A stretch of DNA of 64,000 nucleotides from Thiorhodovibrio frisius (GCF_033954835.1 NZ_CP121471.1:434001-498000); one strand, 5' to 3'; counted from the first letter of the stretch, positions 1 to 9,187 are shown. The notes: generated by a model from the sequence alone, not told the origin. A program made the numbers and translations.

Positions 1-62
1 GCTAGACTGGTGGATAGTCACCTGGCACCGTCTTCGGGACCAAAGCAGCGGAGGGACGCGGG

Positions 63-995
63 ATGAATCGCCGTCAATGGCTAAAAGCACTCGGGGCTGG
101 CCTGCTCTGGCCGATTGGTGGTGGTCCCGCACGGGCAGCGAGCAACAAGTTCCCAACCCCGTTGCGGCCGTTGGAGCCGCGCCCAACGGCGACTCCTTTC
201 GAAGCCAACAACCGCGTAAACCTGGCGGCCCTGCTGGAGCCTTCGCGATCCTGCTGTATCGGCCTTGGCACGGGTGCGAGACACTTTATCCAAACCCTGA
301 AGCGTCGCACCGATATCGACCAAGTCGAGCTGATGGCGCAGTCGGCACTGGAGCCTCGGGCTGTTACCGATTGGCTGCACGCCCAGGTCGCTCCGGGCGA
401 CTATGTCGTGGTGGTCATTGACGCCAGTGATCCGCGCGCCGTCGCTGACTTGGCCCGGCATGCCCCAGATTGGCGACCGCCGGAATGCGTCTACTGCGTC
501 GCGGTGGTGATCAATCAGCCAGCGCACCTCGCCTCAGTTCCCTGGAACGCAACGGAACAAGCCGCGTTGGACCGCGCCTTTGATGCCGTTATCGAACCGG
601 CGCCCGGCATGGCTGCCGCCCAGCGGCTGGCTATCCAACTGCTTATCGACGGCACGCTGCTGTTATCCCGCACCCCCATCGGTTACGACCCAGGCGACAT
701 TCGCGAGTGTCTGAAGCGCACGAAACAATTTCGCACCGCTGCCACAGTGTGGCATCGCCCCGATCAACGCGAGCGCGCGTTGCAGCGGTTGCGACAGCGC
801 GGACTGGCGCATCCCCCTGGAGACTTGCTCGCCTTCGTGCATGCCGGCAAGGGGCTGAGCATCCAGGAATTCTTCGACCTGATGGGTGAGCTGGAGATGC
901 GCTTGCCAGTGCGTGAGGAAGCCGTTCTGGTCGCGAGCGGCTTCTTGCATGAGGACTGGCCGCGCGACCGGCGGGTGCTGGGGGTGACGGGCTGA
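63..995 (+). CDS. FtsZ-like protein with twin-arginine-type leader
   Basis: The 310-residue product starts with an RR leader (MNRRQWLKALGAG, then a hydrophobic run and ARA). From about residue 45 the order of elements follows FtsZ: a GLGTGARHF glycine stretch, a DYVVVVIDAS strand, a VVINQPA segment where FtsZ has its VVTKPF strand, ITDL-like LLIDGTLLLSRT, a DIRECLK helix and a C-terminal half (LLAFVHAGKGLSIQEFFDLM, then VLGVTG) that parallels the FtsZ ITAG and VTVIATG segments. The tubulin signature GGGTGTG is absent, so GTP hydrolysis is doubtful. A GGAGGG ribosome site precedes the ATG. The next gene has a similar leader. The fold assignment is by eye, and the function is unknown. Confidence 0.6.
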   Translation: MNRRQWLKALGAGLLWPIGGGPARAASNKFPTPLRPLEPRPTATPFEANNRVNLAALLEPSRSCCIGLGTGARHFIQTLKRRTDIDQVELMAQSALEPRAVTDWLHAQVAPGDYVVVVIDASDPRAVADLARHAPDWRPPECVYCVAVVINQPAHLASVPWNATEQAALDRAFDAVIEPAPGMAAAQRLAIQLLIDGTLLLSRTPIGYDPGDIRECLKRTKQFRTAATVWHRPDQRERALQRLRQRGLAHPPGDLLAFVHAGKGLSIQEFFDLMGELEMRLPVREEAVLVASGFLHEDWPRDRRVLGVTG

Positions 996-1135
996 TCCTG
1001 CGAGGGGTTGCCGGTCAGGCGATGATGGACCGCCAAAGGACCATCGACTGGCGCGCGACATGCGACTGATTCTGTCGTGTTGGCGCGCTAGACTGGCTCT
1101 CATGCGTTGATCGTCGGTTGGGGAGATGACAGAAA

Positions 1136-2062
1136 ATGATGAACAGGCGCCATTGCTTGCAACGCTTGGGTACTGCTGGTCTCGGCAGCGCTTGGCCGGT
1201 AATTGCGGGCATGCCAGCGCCAGAGCGGCTCGCGACCTGGGTCGACGGCAAGGCTGCCGCGGAGCGCCACTCAGAGCGGGCTCATTCGTTAGCGCCGGAG
1301 GACGCTTTCCACCTGGCCAAGTTGATTCCCGAGTTCCGCTTCGAGACCTTTGTCCGAGGCCAGTCCAATGCCGCCGCCTGGGAGGCGTGCCAGCGCATCG
1401 CGGGTGATCCCGCATCTGCCCATGGCGCGCTCTACCTGCAAGGCGGGCAGGGACTCGGCAAATCGCATCTGATGAATGCCATTGGTTATCAAGTCCTTGC
1501 GCAAAATCCCCGCGCAAAGGTCCGTTTTGTCCACTCCGAGCGCTTCGCCTTTGAGCTCAGACAACTGCGCGAAGCTGGTCAGCCCGGGCAAATCGAAACC
1601 GGTCTGGATCAGTATCGGAACCTCGATTTGCTGTTGTTTGACGATCCAGGATTCCTGAGCAATAAGCCGAGCGCGCAATCTGTCTTTGCTCATGTCTTTC
1701 AAACGCTGCTTGAGCGCGGGAAGACCCTCGTCTTTTCCGACGAGCGATTCATGGCCATGGTTCCGGGGATCAATCACCGCTTGCGCGATCTGTTTTCCCA
1801 ATCAGTCGAGATTTCGGTGGCGGCACCCGATCTGGAAACCCGGCTGGCCATCCTCCGCCACCGAGCGGCTTGGTGGAAGATCGAGCTACCCGAGGGCGTG
1901 GCCATGGATCTGGCGACATCCTGCCCGACCAACGTCAGGGAGCTGGAAGGAGCCCTGCGACGCCTGATGGCGGAGTCGCGGTACGTTGGTATTCCGATTG
2001 ATCCTCGGATGGCGCGTCGTGTGCTGCGAGATTTCAGTCCGCTGGCCAACGCGGTCACTTGA
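1136..2062 (+). CDS. DnaA-type AAA+ ATPase with leader, no DNA-binding domain
   Basis: The product is 308 residues. After an N-terminal MNRR leader-like stretch and a linker, a DnaA domain III follows: Walker A GGQGLGKSH near residue 102, Walker B LLLFDDPGF near 165, a sensor 1 strand, arginine-finger region INHRLRDLF, PDLETRLAIL, and sensor 2 TNVRELEGALRR. The protein ends there, so the DnaA helix-turn-helix domain IV is missing. Hda has the same domain loss but no such leader. It lies 140 bases after the FtsZ-like gene on the same strand and probably forms a pair with it. Two ATGs (1136, 1139) are possible starts. ATPase fold is near certain; the role is unknown. Confidence 0.8.
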   Translation: MMNRRHCLQRLGTAGLGSAWPVIAGMPAPERLATWVDGKAAAERHSERAHSLAPEDAFHLAKLIPEFRFETFVRGQSNAAAWEACQRIAGDPASAHGALYLQGGQGLGKSHLMNAIGYQVLAQNPRAKVRFVHSERFAFELRQLREAGQPGQIETGLDQYRNLDLLLFDDPGFLSNKPSAQSVFAHVFQTLLERGKTLVFSDERFMAMVPGINHRLRDLFSQSVEISVAAPDLETRLAILRHRAAWWKIELPEGVAMDLATSCPTNVRELEGALRRLMAESRYVGIPIDPRMARRVLRDFSPLANAVT

Positions 2063-2138
2063 AAAATCAGCTGCCAACCAGTGAGACGGCTTACCCCGCG
2101 GAGTCGTCATCGCCGGCTCATCTTGAACTCGGAGACGG

Positions 2139-2913
2139 ATGTTCATGCAAACCGCGACTCATTGCCGCCTCATCGCCTCCCCGAACACCTGGATCGAAGG
2201 CGAGGCCCTGCGCCAACTGGACCACACCGCCGCATTGCCCGGCATGCGCGCCGCCGTTGGGCTGCCCGACCTCAAGGCGCACGATCAAGCCATCCACTGG
2301 GCCGAAGCCAATCGCCGCCTGATCGCCCGGCGCCCTCAACGCGGACGCCGAGCGGCGACTCGATGTCTGACACAACCTGGTCGTGGCCACCGACTGGGCC
2401 GGCGAGCCTCTCTGGCTCCATCGCAAAGGCGCCGCCCCAGCCGATCGCGGCCCCGTGGTCATCCCCGGCTCGCGCGGCACCCTGTCCTATCTGGTCAATC
2501 CCCTGATCCAGTCTGGGAACGAAACCAGCACCGCCATCGACACCAGCCTGCGTTCCCTGGCCCATGGCGCCGGGCGCAAATGGAAGCGCGGCGACGCCCG
2601 CCCGCGCCTCAGCGCCCGCCAGCGTCCCGAGGACCTGCGCACCACCGCGCTCGGCAGCCAGGTCATCTGCGACGACAAAGAACTGCTCTATGACGAAGCC
2701 CCGGAAGCCTACAAAGGCATCGACCAAGTGGTCGCCGACCTGGTCGACGCCGGACTCTGTCAGATCATCGCCACCCTGCGCCCGGTGCTGACCTACAAGC
2801 TGCGCCGCGCTGATCGCACCGGAGCGACTAAGGGACCAAGCACAGCGCGCGGCTCCGGTAAGTCCAGGCCAAATTCCAAGCTCAAGGCCAAATCCAAACA
2901 GGCCCAGCGATGA
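2139..2913 (+). pseudogene. RtcB-family RNA ligase remnant (rtcB2-like, prfH partner)
   Basis: The N-terminus (TWIEGEALRQLDHTAALPG, then AAVGLPDL) is typical of RtcB, but at about position 2275 it jumps straight to a segment from the middle of the protein (DQAIHWAEANRRLIA), so most of the metal-binding core is deleted. A frameshift follows near 2328, then an in-frame TGA at about 2368-2370 just before HNLVVATDWAGEPLWLHRKG. The C-terminal third (IPGSRGTLSYLV to LTYKLRRA) reads on to 2913, overlapping the prfH start by four bases. RtcB homologues paired with PrfH rejoin broken 16S rRNA in damaged ribosomes. This one cannot be active. Confidence 0.85.
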
Positions 2914-3545
2914 GCACCCCAACGCTCTGGCTACAACTCTCCGCCGGGCGCTGTCCCGCCGAATGCGAATGGGTCGTCGGCCAGCTCGCCCCGCGCCTGA
3001 CCGCCGAGCTGACCAACCGCGGCCTCGCCGTCGAGGAGATCGACCGCACCCCCGGCCAGCACGCCGGCGACGCGCGCTCAGTGCTGCTGCGCGTCAGCGG
3101 CCCCGAGGTCGAGACGCGCGTGACCGATTGGCTCGGCACCATCCAATGGACCGGCGCCAGCCCCTATCGCCCGCACCACAAGCGCAAGAACTGGTTCGTC
3201 AGCATCGCGGCATTCACGGAACCGACGGTCTATACTTGGAACGAGCACGACCTGCGCATCGAAACCCAGCGCGCCTCCGGCCCTGGCGGCCAGCATGTCA
3301 ATCGCACCGAGAGTGCCGTGCGCATCACCCATCAACCGACCGGACTCAGCGTGCTGGCCCAGGAAGAGCGCTCCCAGCACATGAACCGACGGCTGGCGCT
3401 GGCGCGGCTTGACGCGTTGTTGGCTGAAAGGGAAGCCGAAAGGCGGCGAGCGGCCGAGGACAAGCGCTGGCGGCAGCATACCCAGTTAGAGCGCGGCAAT
3501 GCCGTGCGGGTTTATCGGAGAGCGGATTTCCGGTGCGAAAGGTGA
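2910..3545 (+). CDS. prfH: Peptide chain release factor H (PrfH)
   Basis: The 211-residue protein carries the release-factor GGQ signature in [19 protein letters not shown] (about residues 127-145) and lacks the stop-codon recognition domains of RF1/RF2, as expected of PrfH. Its start overlaps the stop of the rtcB-like remnant (ATGA), the usual rtcB2-prfH operon arrangement. PrfH is known to act on ribosomes cleaved in the 16S decoding centre, releasing the peptide so that the partner RtcB can religate the rRNA. Here the partner is broken, so PrfH would need a ligase elsewhere or is itself without selection. The reading frame looks intact. Confidence 0.92.
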   Translation: MSTPTLWLQLSAGRCPAECEWVVGQLAPRLTAELTNRGLAVEEIDRTPGQHAGDARSVLLRVSGPEVETRVTDWLGTIQWTGASPYRPHHKRKNWFVSIAAFTEPTVYTWNEHDLRIETQRASGPGGQHVNRTESAVRITHQPTGLSVLAQEERSQHMNRRLALARLDALLAEREAERRRAAEDKRWRQHTQLERGNAVRVYRRADFRCER

Positions 3546-3626
3546 GATTTTTCTGTCAAGAACGTCAGCGCGTGCGCCAGGATGAACAGAAGGGACTCAT
3601 TTCGGGAATTTGGATGAGGAGGAATC

Positions 3627-5750
3627 ATGAGTATATTTGACAATGGCCATGAGGTGGAAACCCTAACGATTAAGGAGCTGATTGAGCATCGCTTGGGTAA
3701 AGTTAAGCCACGCCTTTGGCTACCCCCCATTCAGCGTTCCATGGTCTGGACCAATGCCCAGATCATCAACTACTGGGACAGCCTGCTGCGCGGTTATCCG
3801 CCGGGATTGATGATGGTGCATCGGGTGGACGGCAGTGCTGGTGAGGCAGCTAAGCATGGGGCGGATGCGGAGGGGAAAATCCAGGCCGGAGAAGTTTCCG
3901 CGAATGATTTGCAACTCTTCGACGGTCAACAACGAATGGCGACGATTTTGCTCGGGCTGGGATTGGGGCAGCTGCAGGGTACGCACAAACTCTGGGTGGA
4001 TCTGGGTCAAGAGCCGAAGCAGCATGCGGATACCCGCTTCCAATTGCGTATCTCTACGATTGGCCAACCTTTCGGCTATGCAAGGGATTATCCCAATAAT
4101 AAGTTCCGGCTGGATGAGCGCCGAGAGGCCTGGAAGAACGTCGCTGGAGACAACTACGCTGACAAACTCGCTGCGGACAATTTGTTTTTAAACGATGATC
4201 GTAAAGCTCCCTTGATCGAAGGGGTGTGTCCGGTTTTGCTTAAGAAAATATGGGAGTTGCATAAGGCTGACAGCAATACCGCTTTGGCTGAGAAGCTGGC
4301 GATACTGCCAGGTGCGGACAAAGGACGGGCTGAGGAGTTTGCGAAAGCCTTTGAAACAGCTGTTAAGAGCTCAGTTATCCTACAATTGGTAGGTCCGGAT
4401 GTCGTGGGTAACGAGTCTTCATACGTCCGTTTTTTCAGCCGACTAGGACAGGGCGGCACGCGCTTATCTGATGACGAGCTGAGCTACTCCATGATCAAGG
4501 CCCGTTACCCCGAAATTCGCGAGAAGATGAACGGAATCATGGTCAATCGGGTTGCAGGACGATTGGCAAGCGAGGTGGAACTGGTGCTTGCGATCCTGCG
4601 CGTAGCAAAATTGTTAAAGCCTTGGAAGGACGCCAGTGATTGGGAAAAGACCGGGCGGCCAAATCCAAACCTTGTTTCGAAGCTCGATAAGAATACGGAG
4701 GAGGAATTCAAGCGATTGCTGGGGTTGGCGTCCGATGATTTCGGCTTGCTAATGATATTGAAGAAATTGCGAACAGGGCTAATATATTCTAAAGAGAACT
4801 CAAAGGGCTTTCCGGCAATGCTCATCGCCCGATTGCCCCATCAACTACTGGATTTACTGATCCTGTTCGCTGCGCTTAATGCGGAGGGTGATTGGCCGGG
4901 TAATGGGGACGCACGGGATCATCTGATTGCCTTTTGCCTCTATTGGCTGCTATACGTTGGTTATCCAGACAAGGCGGCGGATCTTGTCTATAGAAAATTC
5001 CTCGAGAAGGAAGATCAGACTCTGGACCGCCGGTTTTTTAGTGGTTTGATCCATGATTTCGAGGATGCCGGAATCTGTTCCGTTGTCGCTACCCTGCCAG
5101 AGTTTGAGCGTATCAGGGAGAAAGCGAACGAGCCGCCCGACGGCATGTTGCTTCGCCCATGGGCCGAGCGTTTTGGTGGTGCGGCGGTTATGGATAAGGA
5201 TCACGAGCGGAAACCCGGCGAGGCCCTGCGAAACATTTCGACCAATCGCAAGCTGATTAGTCATGCCCTGATGTGGTTACAACGGGATTATCTGAGCAGA
5301 AAGTATCCAATGTTCGATCCGACCTCTGGACGGGACGAGGATCTGCCTGTGGACCTAGATCATTTAATTCCGCAGAAGCGGTTTCGTTTCCATTGGACTT
5401 CTTGGCAGTCATACATTAACGAAGAAGTTAAAGATAGCAACTACTGGAATCATCGGGATACAATTGGGCACTCGCTCGGGAATTTTCGCTGGCTGGATGC
5501 CTCCGAGAATCGAAGTCGACATTACGACGAGATAGAAGATGGGGCGAAAGATGATTTCCTGATAGAAGATATTGACGCATGGAATACTCTGATTCGGAAA
5601 CAGAACACGGAGAAGCGATGGGATAAGGCAGATATTCAGTATTTGCAAACCTTGATCGACATGCGCACCCTTTTTCTGTGTGAGAAAATTCTGGATGAAG
5701 GGGGAATATGGGCGATATCTGAAGGAGACGTCAAAGCCTTGTCAGAGTAG
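3627..5750 (+). CDS. DUF262/DUF1524-type HNH nuclease, probable defence protein
   Basis: The 707-residue protein begins with a DUF262 (ParB-like) domain: LWLPPIQRSMVW near residue 30 and the nucleotide-binding LFDGQQRMATIL near 97-108. A long helical middle follows. The C-terminus has an HNH-type module with VDLDHLIPQ near 573 and GNFRWLDASENRSR near 617, as in DUF1524 and GmrS/GmrD fusions. Such proteins restrict modified phage DNA (GmrSD, BrxU, SspE types). It stands alone behind prfH with a GAGGAGG ribosome site. Its lower GC and relaxed codon use compared with the preceding genes point to transfer. Target specificity cannot be read from the sequence. Confidence 0.8.
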   Translation: MSIFDNGHEVETLTIKELIEHRLGKVKPRLWLPPIQRSMVWTNAQIINYWDSLLRGYPPGLMMVHRVDGSAGEAAKHGADAEGKIQAGEVSANDLQLFDGQQRMATILLGLGLGQLQGTHKLWVDLGQEPKQHADTRFQLRISTIGQPFGYARDYPNNKFRLDERREAWKNVAGDNYADKLAADNLFLNDDRKAPLIEGVCPVLLKKIWELHKADSNTALAEKLAILPGADKGRAEEFAKAFETAVKSSVILQLVGPDVVGNESSYVRFFSRLGQGGTRLSDDELSYSMIKARYPEIREKMNGIMVNRVAGRLASEVELVLAILRVAKLLKPWKDASDWEKTGRPNPNLVSKLDKNTEEEFKRLLGLASDDFGLLMILKKLRTGLIYSKENSKGFPAMLIARLPHQLLDLLILFAALNAEGDWPGNGDARDHLIAFCLYWLLYVGYPDKAADLVYRKFLEKEDQTLDRRFFSGLIHDFEDAGICSVVATLPEFERIREKANEPPDGMLLRPWAERFGGAAVMDKDHERKPGEALRNISTNRKLISHALMWLQRDYLSRKYPMFDPTSGRDEDLPVDLDHLIPQKRFRFHWTSWQSYINEEVKDSNYWNHRDTIGHSLGNFRWLDASENRSRHYDEIEDGAKDDFLIEDIDAWNTLIRKQNTEKRWDKADIQYLQTLIDMRTLFLCEKILDEGGIWAISEGDVKALSE

Positions 5751-5775
5751 AGTCGAATGAAATTTATGGGGCTGC

Positions 5776-5856
5776 CGGCCTGGCAAGGCCGCGTGTTCTA
5801 GCGGGTGAGAGTCCTGACCGGGTAATCGTGAGCCGCGAGTTCGGTATCAAGCCTTG
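5776..5856 (+). repeat. 81-bp direct repeat, copy 1 (intron 5' end)
   Basis: CGGCCTGGCAAGGCCGCGTG opens an 81-base unit ending at TATCAAGCCTTG. It matches the unit at 6291 with only a few substitutions, mostly within the predicted paired arms (TCCTGACCGGG here, TCCCGCCCGGG there). Confidence 0.9.
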
Positions 5857-6290
5857 TTGTGTCAAATTAAATCCAGTTCATTGGAATCGGAAAGGAAGCC
5901 GTGGAATCGGATTGTGTTACCCAGTTGCTGAGGGCGACCTAATTTCTAAGAGAGGCGGCTAACAAACACGCTCTGTAGCGAACCTGCGTGCATATTTTCG
6001 CAAGGCTATGTATGAAGCCAGGTGTAGTGAGTGTGCAGGCCGCGTGAATGAGTCCCGCAACGGTAGTTGTTGTGGTCCATGAGGATAACCGCGCGCAAGC
6101 ACGGTAAAGCCGACGAATTCAAGGCACCGTAAGGCTGTGGTCTTTGGCGCGTTAAGGTAAGCGGCGAAGACACCACCGAGATCTCCGAGCGGGGCATGTA
6201 GACACAAGGGTAGCCTGGGAACTTGAGAGGGCCGTCATCTTCTTTGTGGTGGACACCGGTGAGGCAGGCCGGAGAAGAACAGGGCCAGTG

Positions 6291-6371
6291 CGGCCTGGCA
6301 AGGCCGCGTGTTCTAGCGGGTGAGAGTCCCGCCCGGGTAATCGTGAGCCGCGAGCCCGGTATCAAGCCTTG
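6291..6371 (+). repeat. 81-bp direct repeat, copy 2 (intron 5' end)
   Basis: Second copy of the unit at 5776. Here it is preceded by GTG, giving the GTGCG expected at a group II intron 5' splice site, and its paired segments are better conserved than in copy 1. Confidence 0.9.
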
Positions 6372-6714
6372 CGGCGTGAAGGGTAACTGACGCGTCGATG
6401 CGTAGGCATGAAAGCAGGCGAGGTGCAAAGGTAACGGGTGATGCCGACCCTGAAGGCGTAGAGCCCCGAAAATTTCGTTGGAGAGCGCCGACGGGTTTGG
6501 CCCCCCGGCAGGCAACACTGCATGTCGCGTCATGGTCAGCGGCATGGAGGCTCCCCGGGGTCCGAGGCCGTGTCGAGCCTGACATTGAGAGTGCGTGGTA
6601 ACCAGGGAGATCCGTGCATCGGTCTGCGGGAAGCGGGCACCGGCGAATGTCAAGTCCCGGCTTATTGTTTGCCCAGTCCACTGCCGTGGAATCTGCTTTG
6701 CGTGGGCAATCGAG

Positions 6715-7083
6715 CTAAGGCGGGTTTTCGCTAGCTGCGCTCGGCTCGCTTTCTTTCTGCAGCTCCCGGATCATCATGGCTGCAATCCGGTAGGCGTCCT
6801 GGATCATACGAAGCCGCCTCTTTTCGTGGGCTAATGCTGTCCAGTTTTTGTGGCTTGGCCGGTTTTGATAGAAGGCGAGCAGGAGTCCCTCGGCGACATG
6901 GACGGCGGTCTGGTTGACGCGTTCGTCGTCTGTCTTTTGTTCGTCAAGATCAAGCGCGAAGCGGGCCGCGCTGCGGACTAAACGGTCGGCGTTGAATTGT
7001 TTTCCGGTTAGGGTTTGTCTCAGGAAGAATACTGAAAGCAGGGTCTTCAAGATCCGTGCGGAAACCTCGTCTGCAATGTTCAT
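6715..7083 (-). CDS. Hypothetical helical protein
   Basis: The 122-residue product has a balanced, mostly helical composition (MNIADEVSARILKTLLSVFF at the start, LAHEKRRLRMIQDAYRIAAM near the end) and a clean ATG. No family is recognised. It has no same-strand partner, reads back towards the intron remnants, and is separated from the WYL gene by about 310 bases. It might be a remnant of the sequence the introns inserted into. The reading frame is more protein-like than the overlapping frames, but expression is unproven. Confidence 0.5.
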   Translation of the reverse strand: MNIADEVSARILKTLLSVFFLRQTLTGKQFNADRLVRSAARFALDLDEQKTDDERVNQTAVHVAEGLLLAFYQNRPSHKNWTALAHEKRRLRMIQDAYRIAAMMIRELQKESEPSAASENPP

Positions 7084-7395
7084 TTGGAATTCTCTGGTTG
7101 TGGGCCTGTTTTGGTTAGGCGGATCGAGCCTGTCATGGCTGGGAGCAGAGTTTTTTCCCTGCCTTGTAATCGAACAATAGTCGATCTGTGCGACACGCCA
7201 TGACGTGTAGAACCTTTCGGCCCCGCGTGCCGGCTATCGAGCGAGCCCGTGAGCACCCCGAAGTAGTGAAGAGCGGCTTCGACAATCGCTTCGGCATGGC
7301 GATTGGCGTTGGATTTTTGTCAACGGATAAACGCCACCTCGTAGCTCAAAGCACTCACGTCAAACTCTGTCCTATACTCATGCCATCATTTGGTC

Positions 7396-8427
7396 ATGAG
7401 AATTTCCGGCATGAGTGCGACCCACCAGGAGCGCATTGAGCGCTTGCAAGCCCTGTTCGCTCGAATCTCGCCACCCCAGACGGCGCCGGAGCGCTGCGTC
7501 GATGTTGGGCGGCTCGAGCGGCTGTTGGGGGATGAATACGGCACTGATGCCTCCGCGGCTGCGCGGCGGCGCCGGCTGCAGCGGGATCTGACCGAGCTGA
7601 TTCGCGACGAGCGCATCGTTGCGGTCAACCCCGGTGGCAAGCCGTTGCGTTATCGCCGGCGGGCCGAGGTGGGGGATGATGATCCGAACGTGATCGCCTA
7701 TACCCGCCAGTTGATTGACCAAACGGTGACCGACCTGGTGCCCAAGGGGCGGCTCGAGGCGCTGTGGCGCAAGCTGGTGGTGTCCGACCTGGTGCCGGCA
7801 CTGGATGATCAGCGCCTGCGGATTCTGTCCGCCGAGCAGCGGCTGATTCCGGCGAAGGTGCGCCCGGCGATTCTGAGCACCGTCATCAGCGGCGTGGCCG
7901 AGCAGCGCGTCCTGAAAGTGAAATATCGCAAAGCCTCAAGCGAGCTCAGCACCCCGCGCTTGCATCCGCAAGCCCTGGTGCAGCGCGGACCCGTGATCTA
8001 CCTGGTGGCGCTCAAGAATGACGAGCCCTCGCGTGTGCAGTTCTATGCCCTGCATCGCATGGTGAGCGTCGAGCTGACCGAGGACGCGGCCCGCGCGGCC
8101 GACGGGTTCGACCTGGACCGGGCGATTGTGGAGGGCCTGGTGGACTTCGGCCGTGGGGAGGCCATCGCCTTGGAACTGCGCGTGCGCGGCTACCTGACCG
8201 ACGTGTTGGAAGCCTGCCCATTGGCCGAAGAACAGCTTACCCTGCCCGAGCCGGATGACAGCGACTTCGATCTGCGGCTGCACGCGACTGTTCCCTCGAG
8301 CGGCGCGCTGTTGCGCTGGCTGCTGGCGGGCGGGGACAATCTGGAGGTGGTGGCGCCGGACGGGATGCGGCGCAATGTGGCCGCGCAGATCAACAAGGCA
8401 TCGGCGCTTTACGCGGATGTGCTTTAA
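7396..8427 (+). CDS. WYL-domain transcriptional regulator
   Basis: The product is about 343 residues. It opens with a winged-helix region (RIERLQALFARI, then ARRRRLQRDLTELIRDERI) and a WYL-type middle: VLKVKYRKAS, LHPQALVQRGPVIYLVAL, VQFYALHRMVSVEL. A WCX-like C-terminal part follows. WYL regulators sense nucleic-acid ligands and often control DNA repair or defence genes. The stop overlaps an ATG of the recC frame (TAATG), so the two were one operon. Starts at TTG 7390, ATG 7396 and ATG 7411 are possible. The preceding 310 bases (7084-7389) hold nothing recognisable. Confidence 0.85.
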   Translation: MRISGMSATHQERIERLQALFARISPPQTAPERCVDVGRLERLLGDEYGTDASAAARRRRLQRDLTELIRDERIVAVNPGGKPLRYRRRAEVGDDDPNVIAYTRQLIDQTVTDLVPKGRLEALWRKLVVSDLVPALDDQRLRILSAEQRLIPAKVRPAILSTVISGVAEQRVLKVKYRKASSELSTPRLHPQALVQRGPVIYLVALKNDEPSRVQFYALHRMVSVELTEDAARAADGFDLDRAIVEGLVDFGRGEAIALELRVRGYLTDVLEACPLAEEQLTLPEPDDSDFDLRLHATVPSSGALLRWLLAGGDNLEVVAPDGMRRNVAAQINKASALYADVL

Positions 8428-8516
8428 TGCCCGGTCATTCCAGGGCGCGCGGCGGCCAAGCCCCCGACGCCAACACGTCAGCCGACAGGTCCGTTGAGTC
8501 AGCGGAGGCCAAGCCC

Positions 8517-8970
8517 ATGCTTCGGGTCCATCATTCCAACCGGCTTGAGCAGCTGATTGATGTCCTGGCCACGCAGGAGGACGCTGCTGGCAAGGACCCT
8601 TTCGCGCGCGAGGTCATTGTCGTGCCCAACCAGGGCATGGCGCGCTGGGTGTCGCAGCAGCTGGCGATGCGCCGGGGCATCGCGGCCAACATCGACTACC
8701 CGCTGCCGGCGAGCTTCTTCTGGCGGATGCTCACGAGCTGGCTGCCAGAGGCCCCTGAACAAGACGCCTACGGGCAGGGTGCCCTGACTTGGCGGATTTT
8801 TCGGCTCTTGCCCGAGATGATCGCCGCACCGGCCTTTGCCGATCTGAAGCGCTACCTGGACGCGGACTCATCCGACCTGCGCCGCTTCGAGCTGGCCGCG
8901 CAATTGGCGAGCCTGTTCGACCAATACCTCATTTACCGCCATGATCTGTGTCTGGATTTCGAGCGCGGAT
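8517..8970 (+). pseudogene. recC: Exonuclease V gamma subunit, N-terminal fragment
   Basis: MLRVHHSNRLEQL matches the RecC start, and GIAANIDYPLPASFFWRML and LASLFDQYLIYR are RecC landmarks. RecC is about 1100 residues, and here only about 150 remain before the left end of IS91-like copy A. The ATG at 8517 has a GGAGG site. An upstream frame from 8427 stays open, but its extra 30 residues do not look like RecC. RecC is the Chi-recognising subunit of RecBCD. The remaining 85 percent is not found in this window, so recombination repair depends on another locus unless the join is an assembly error. Confidence 0.9.
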
Positions 8971-9040
8971 GAGGATAGGAAATCCAAACCACCCTGGGGA
9001 TCCAGTACGCGTGTCAGTGCGGATATTATCGGTCGATGAG
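8971..9040. repeat. IS91-like ori-end unit, single copy
   Basis: The unit runs from GAGGATAGGAAATCC to TCGGTCGATGAG. It occurs once here, about three times in copy B and twice in copy C. It includes the CTGGGGATCCAG dyad. Confidence 0.9.
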
Positions 9041-9187
9041 AACGAGGTCAACGGCGGAAACACGCCTGCTCGCCCGTTTTGAGGGGCGCAGGACGGACTT
9101 GGTTGCGTGTTTTGAGCGAAGTTGGGCGCGGGCGGGCGAACTGAAGACAAACGCCCTTGGCGCCTTGTCTGGTGGGAAAAGGCGTGG

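Larger units (their letters stand above)
5776..6680 (+). mobile_element. Tandem group II intron 5'-end fragments
   Basis: No convincing gene lies here. From GTGCG at 6289 the sequence (CGGCCTGGCAAGGCCGCGTG, a GGTGAGAGTCC segment, then further short paired stretches) looks like the start and domain I of a bacterial group II intron, although the family match is from memory. A second start-like copy lies at 5776, followed by about 430 bases of different, also intron-like sequence. No reverse transcriptase gene, domain V hairpin or 3' end follows, so these are remnants. An unrelated structured RNA is the main alternative. Confidence 0.5.

Noticed and set aside
1-62. Upstream part of a gene entering from the left edge
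   Set aside because: Too short to assign; only the ribosome site of the FtsZ-like gene can be recognised.
2368-2370. TGA before HNLV in the rtcB-like frame as a selenocysteine codon
   Set aside because: The gene also has a large deletion and a frameshift, so the TGA is better read as decay; no convincing SECIS-like hairpin was seen next to it.
5959-6653. Minus-strand open frames over the intron-like region
   Set aside because: Proline- and arginine-rich shadows of structured RNA sequence without ribosome sites.
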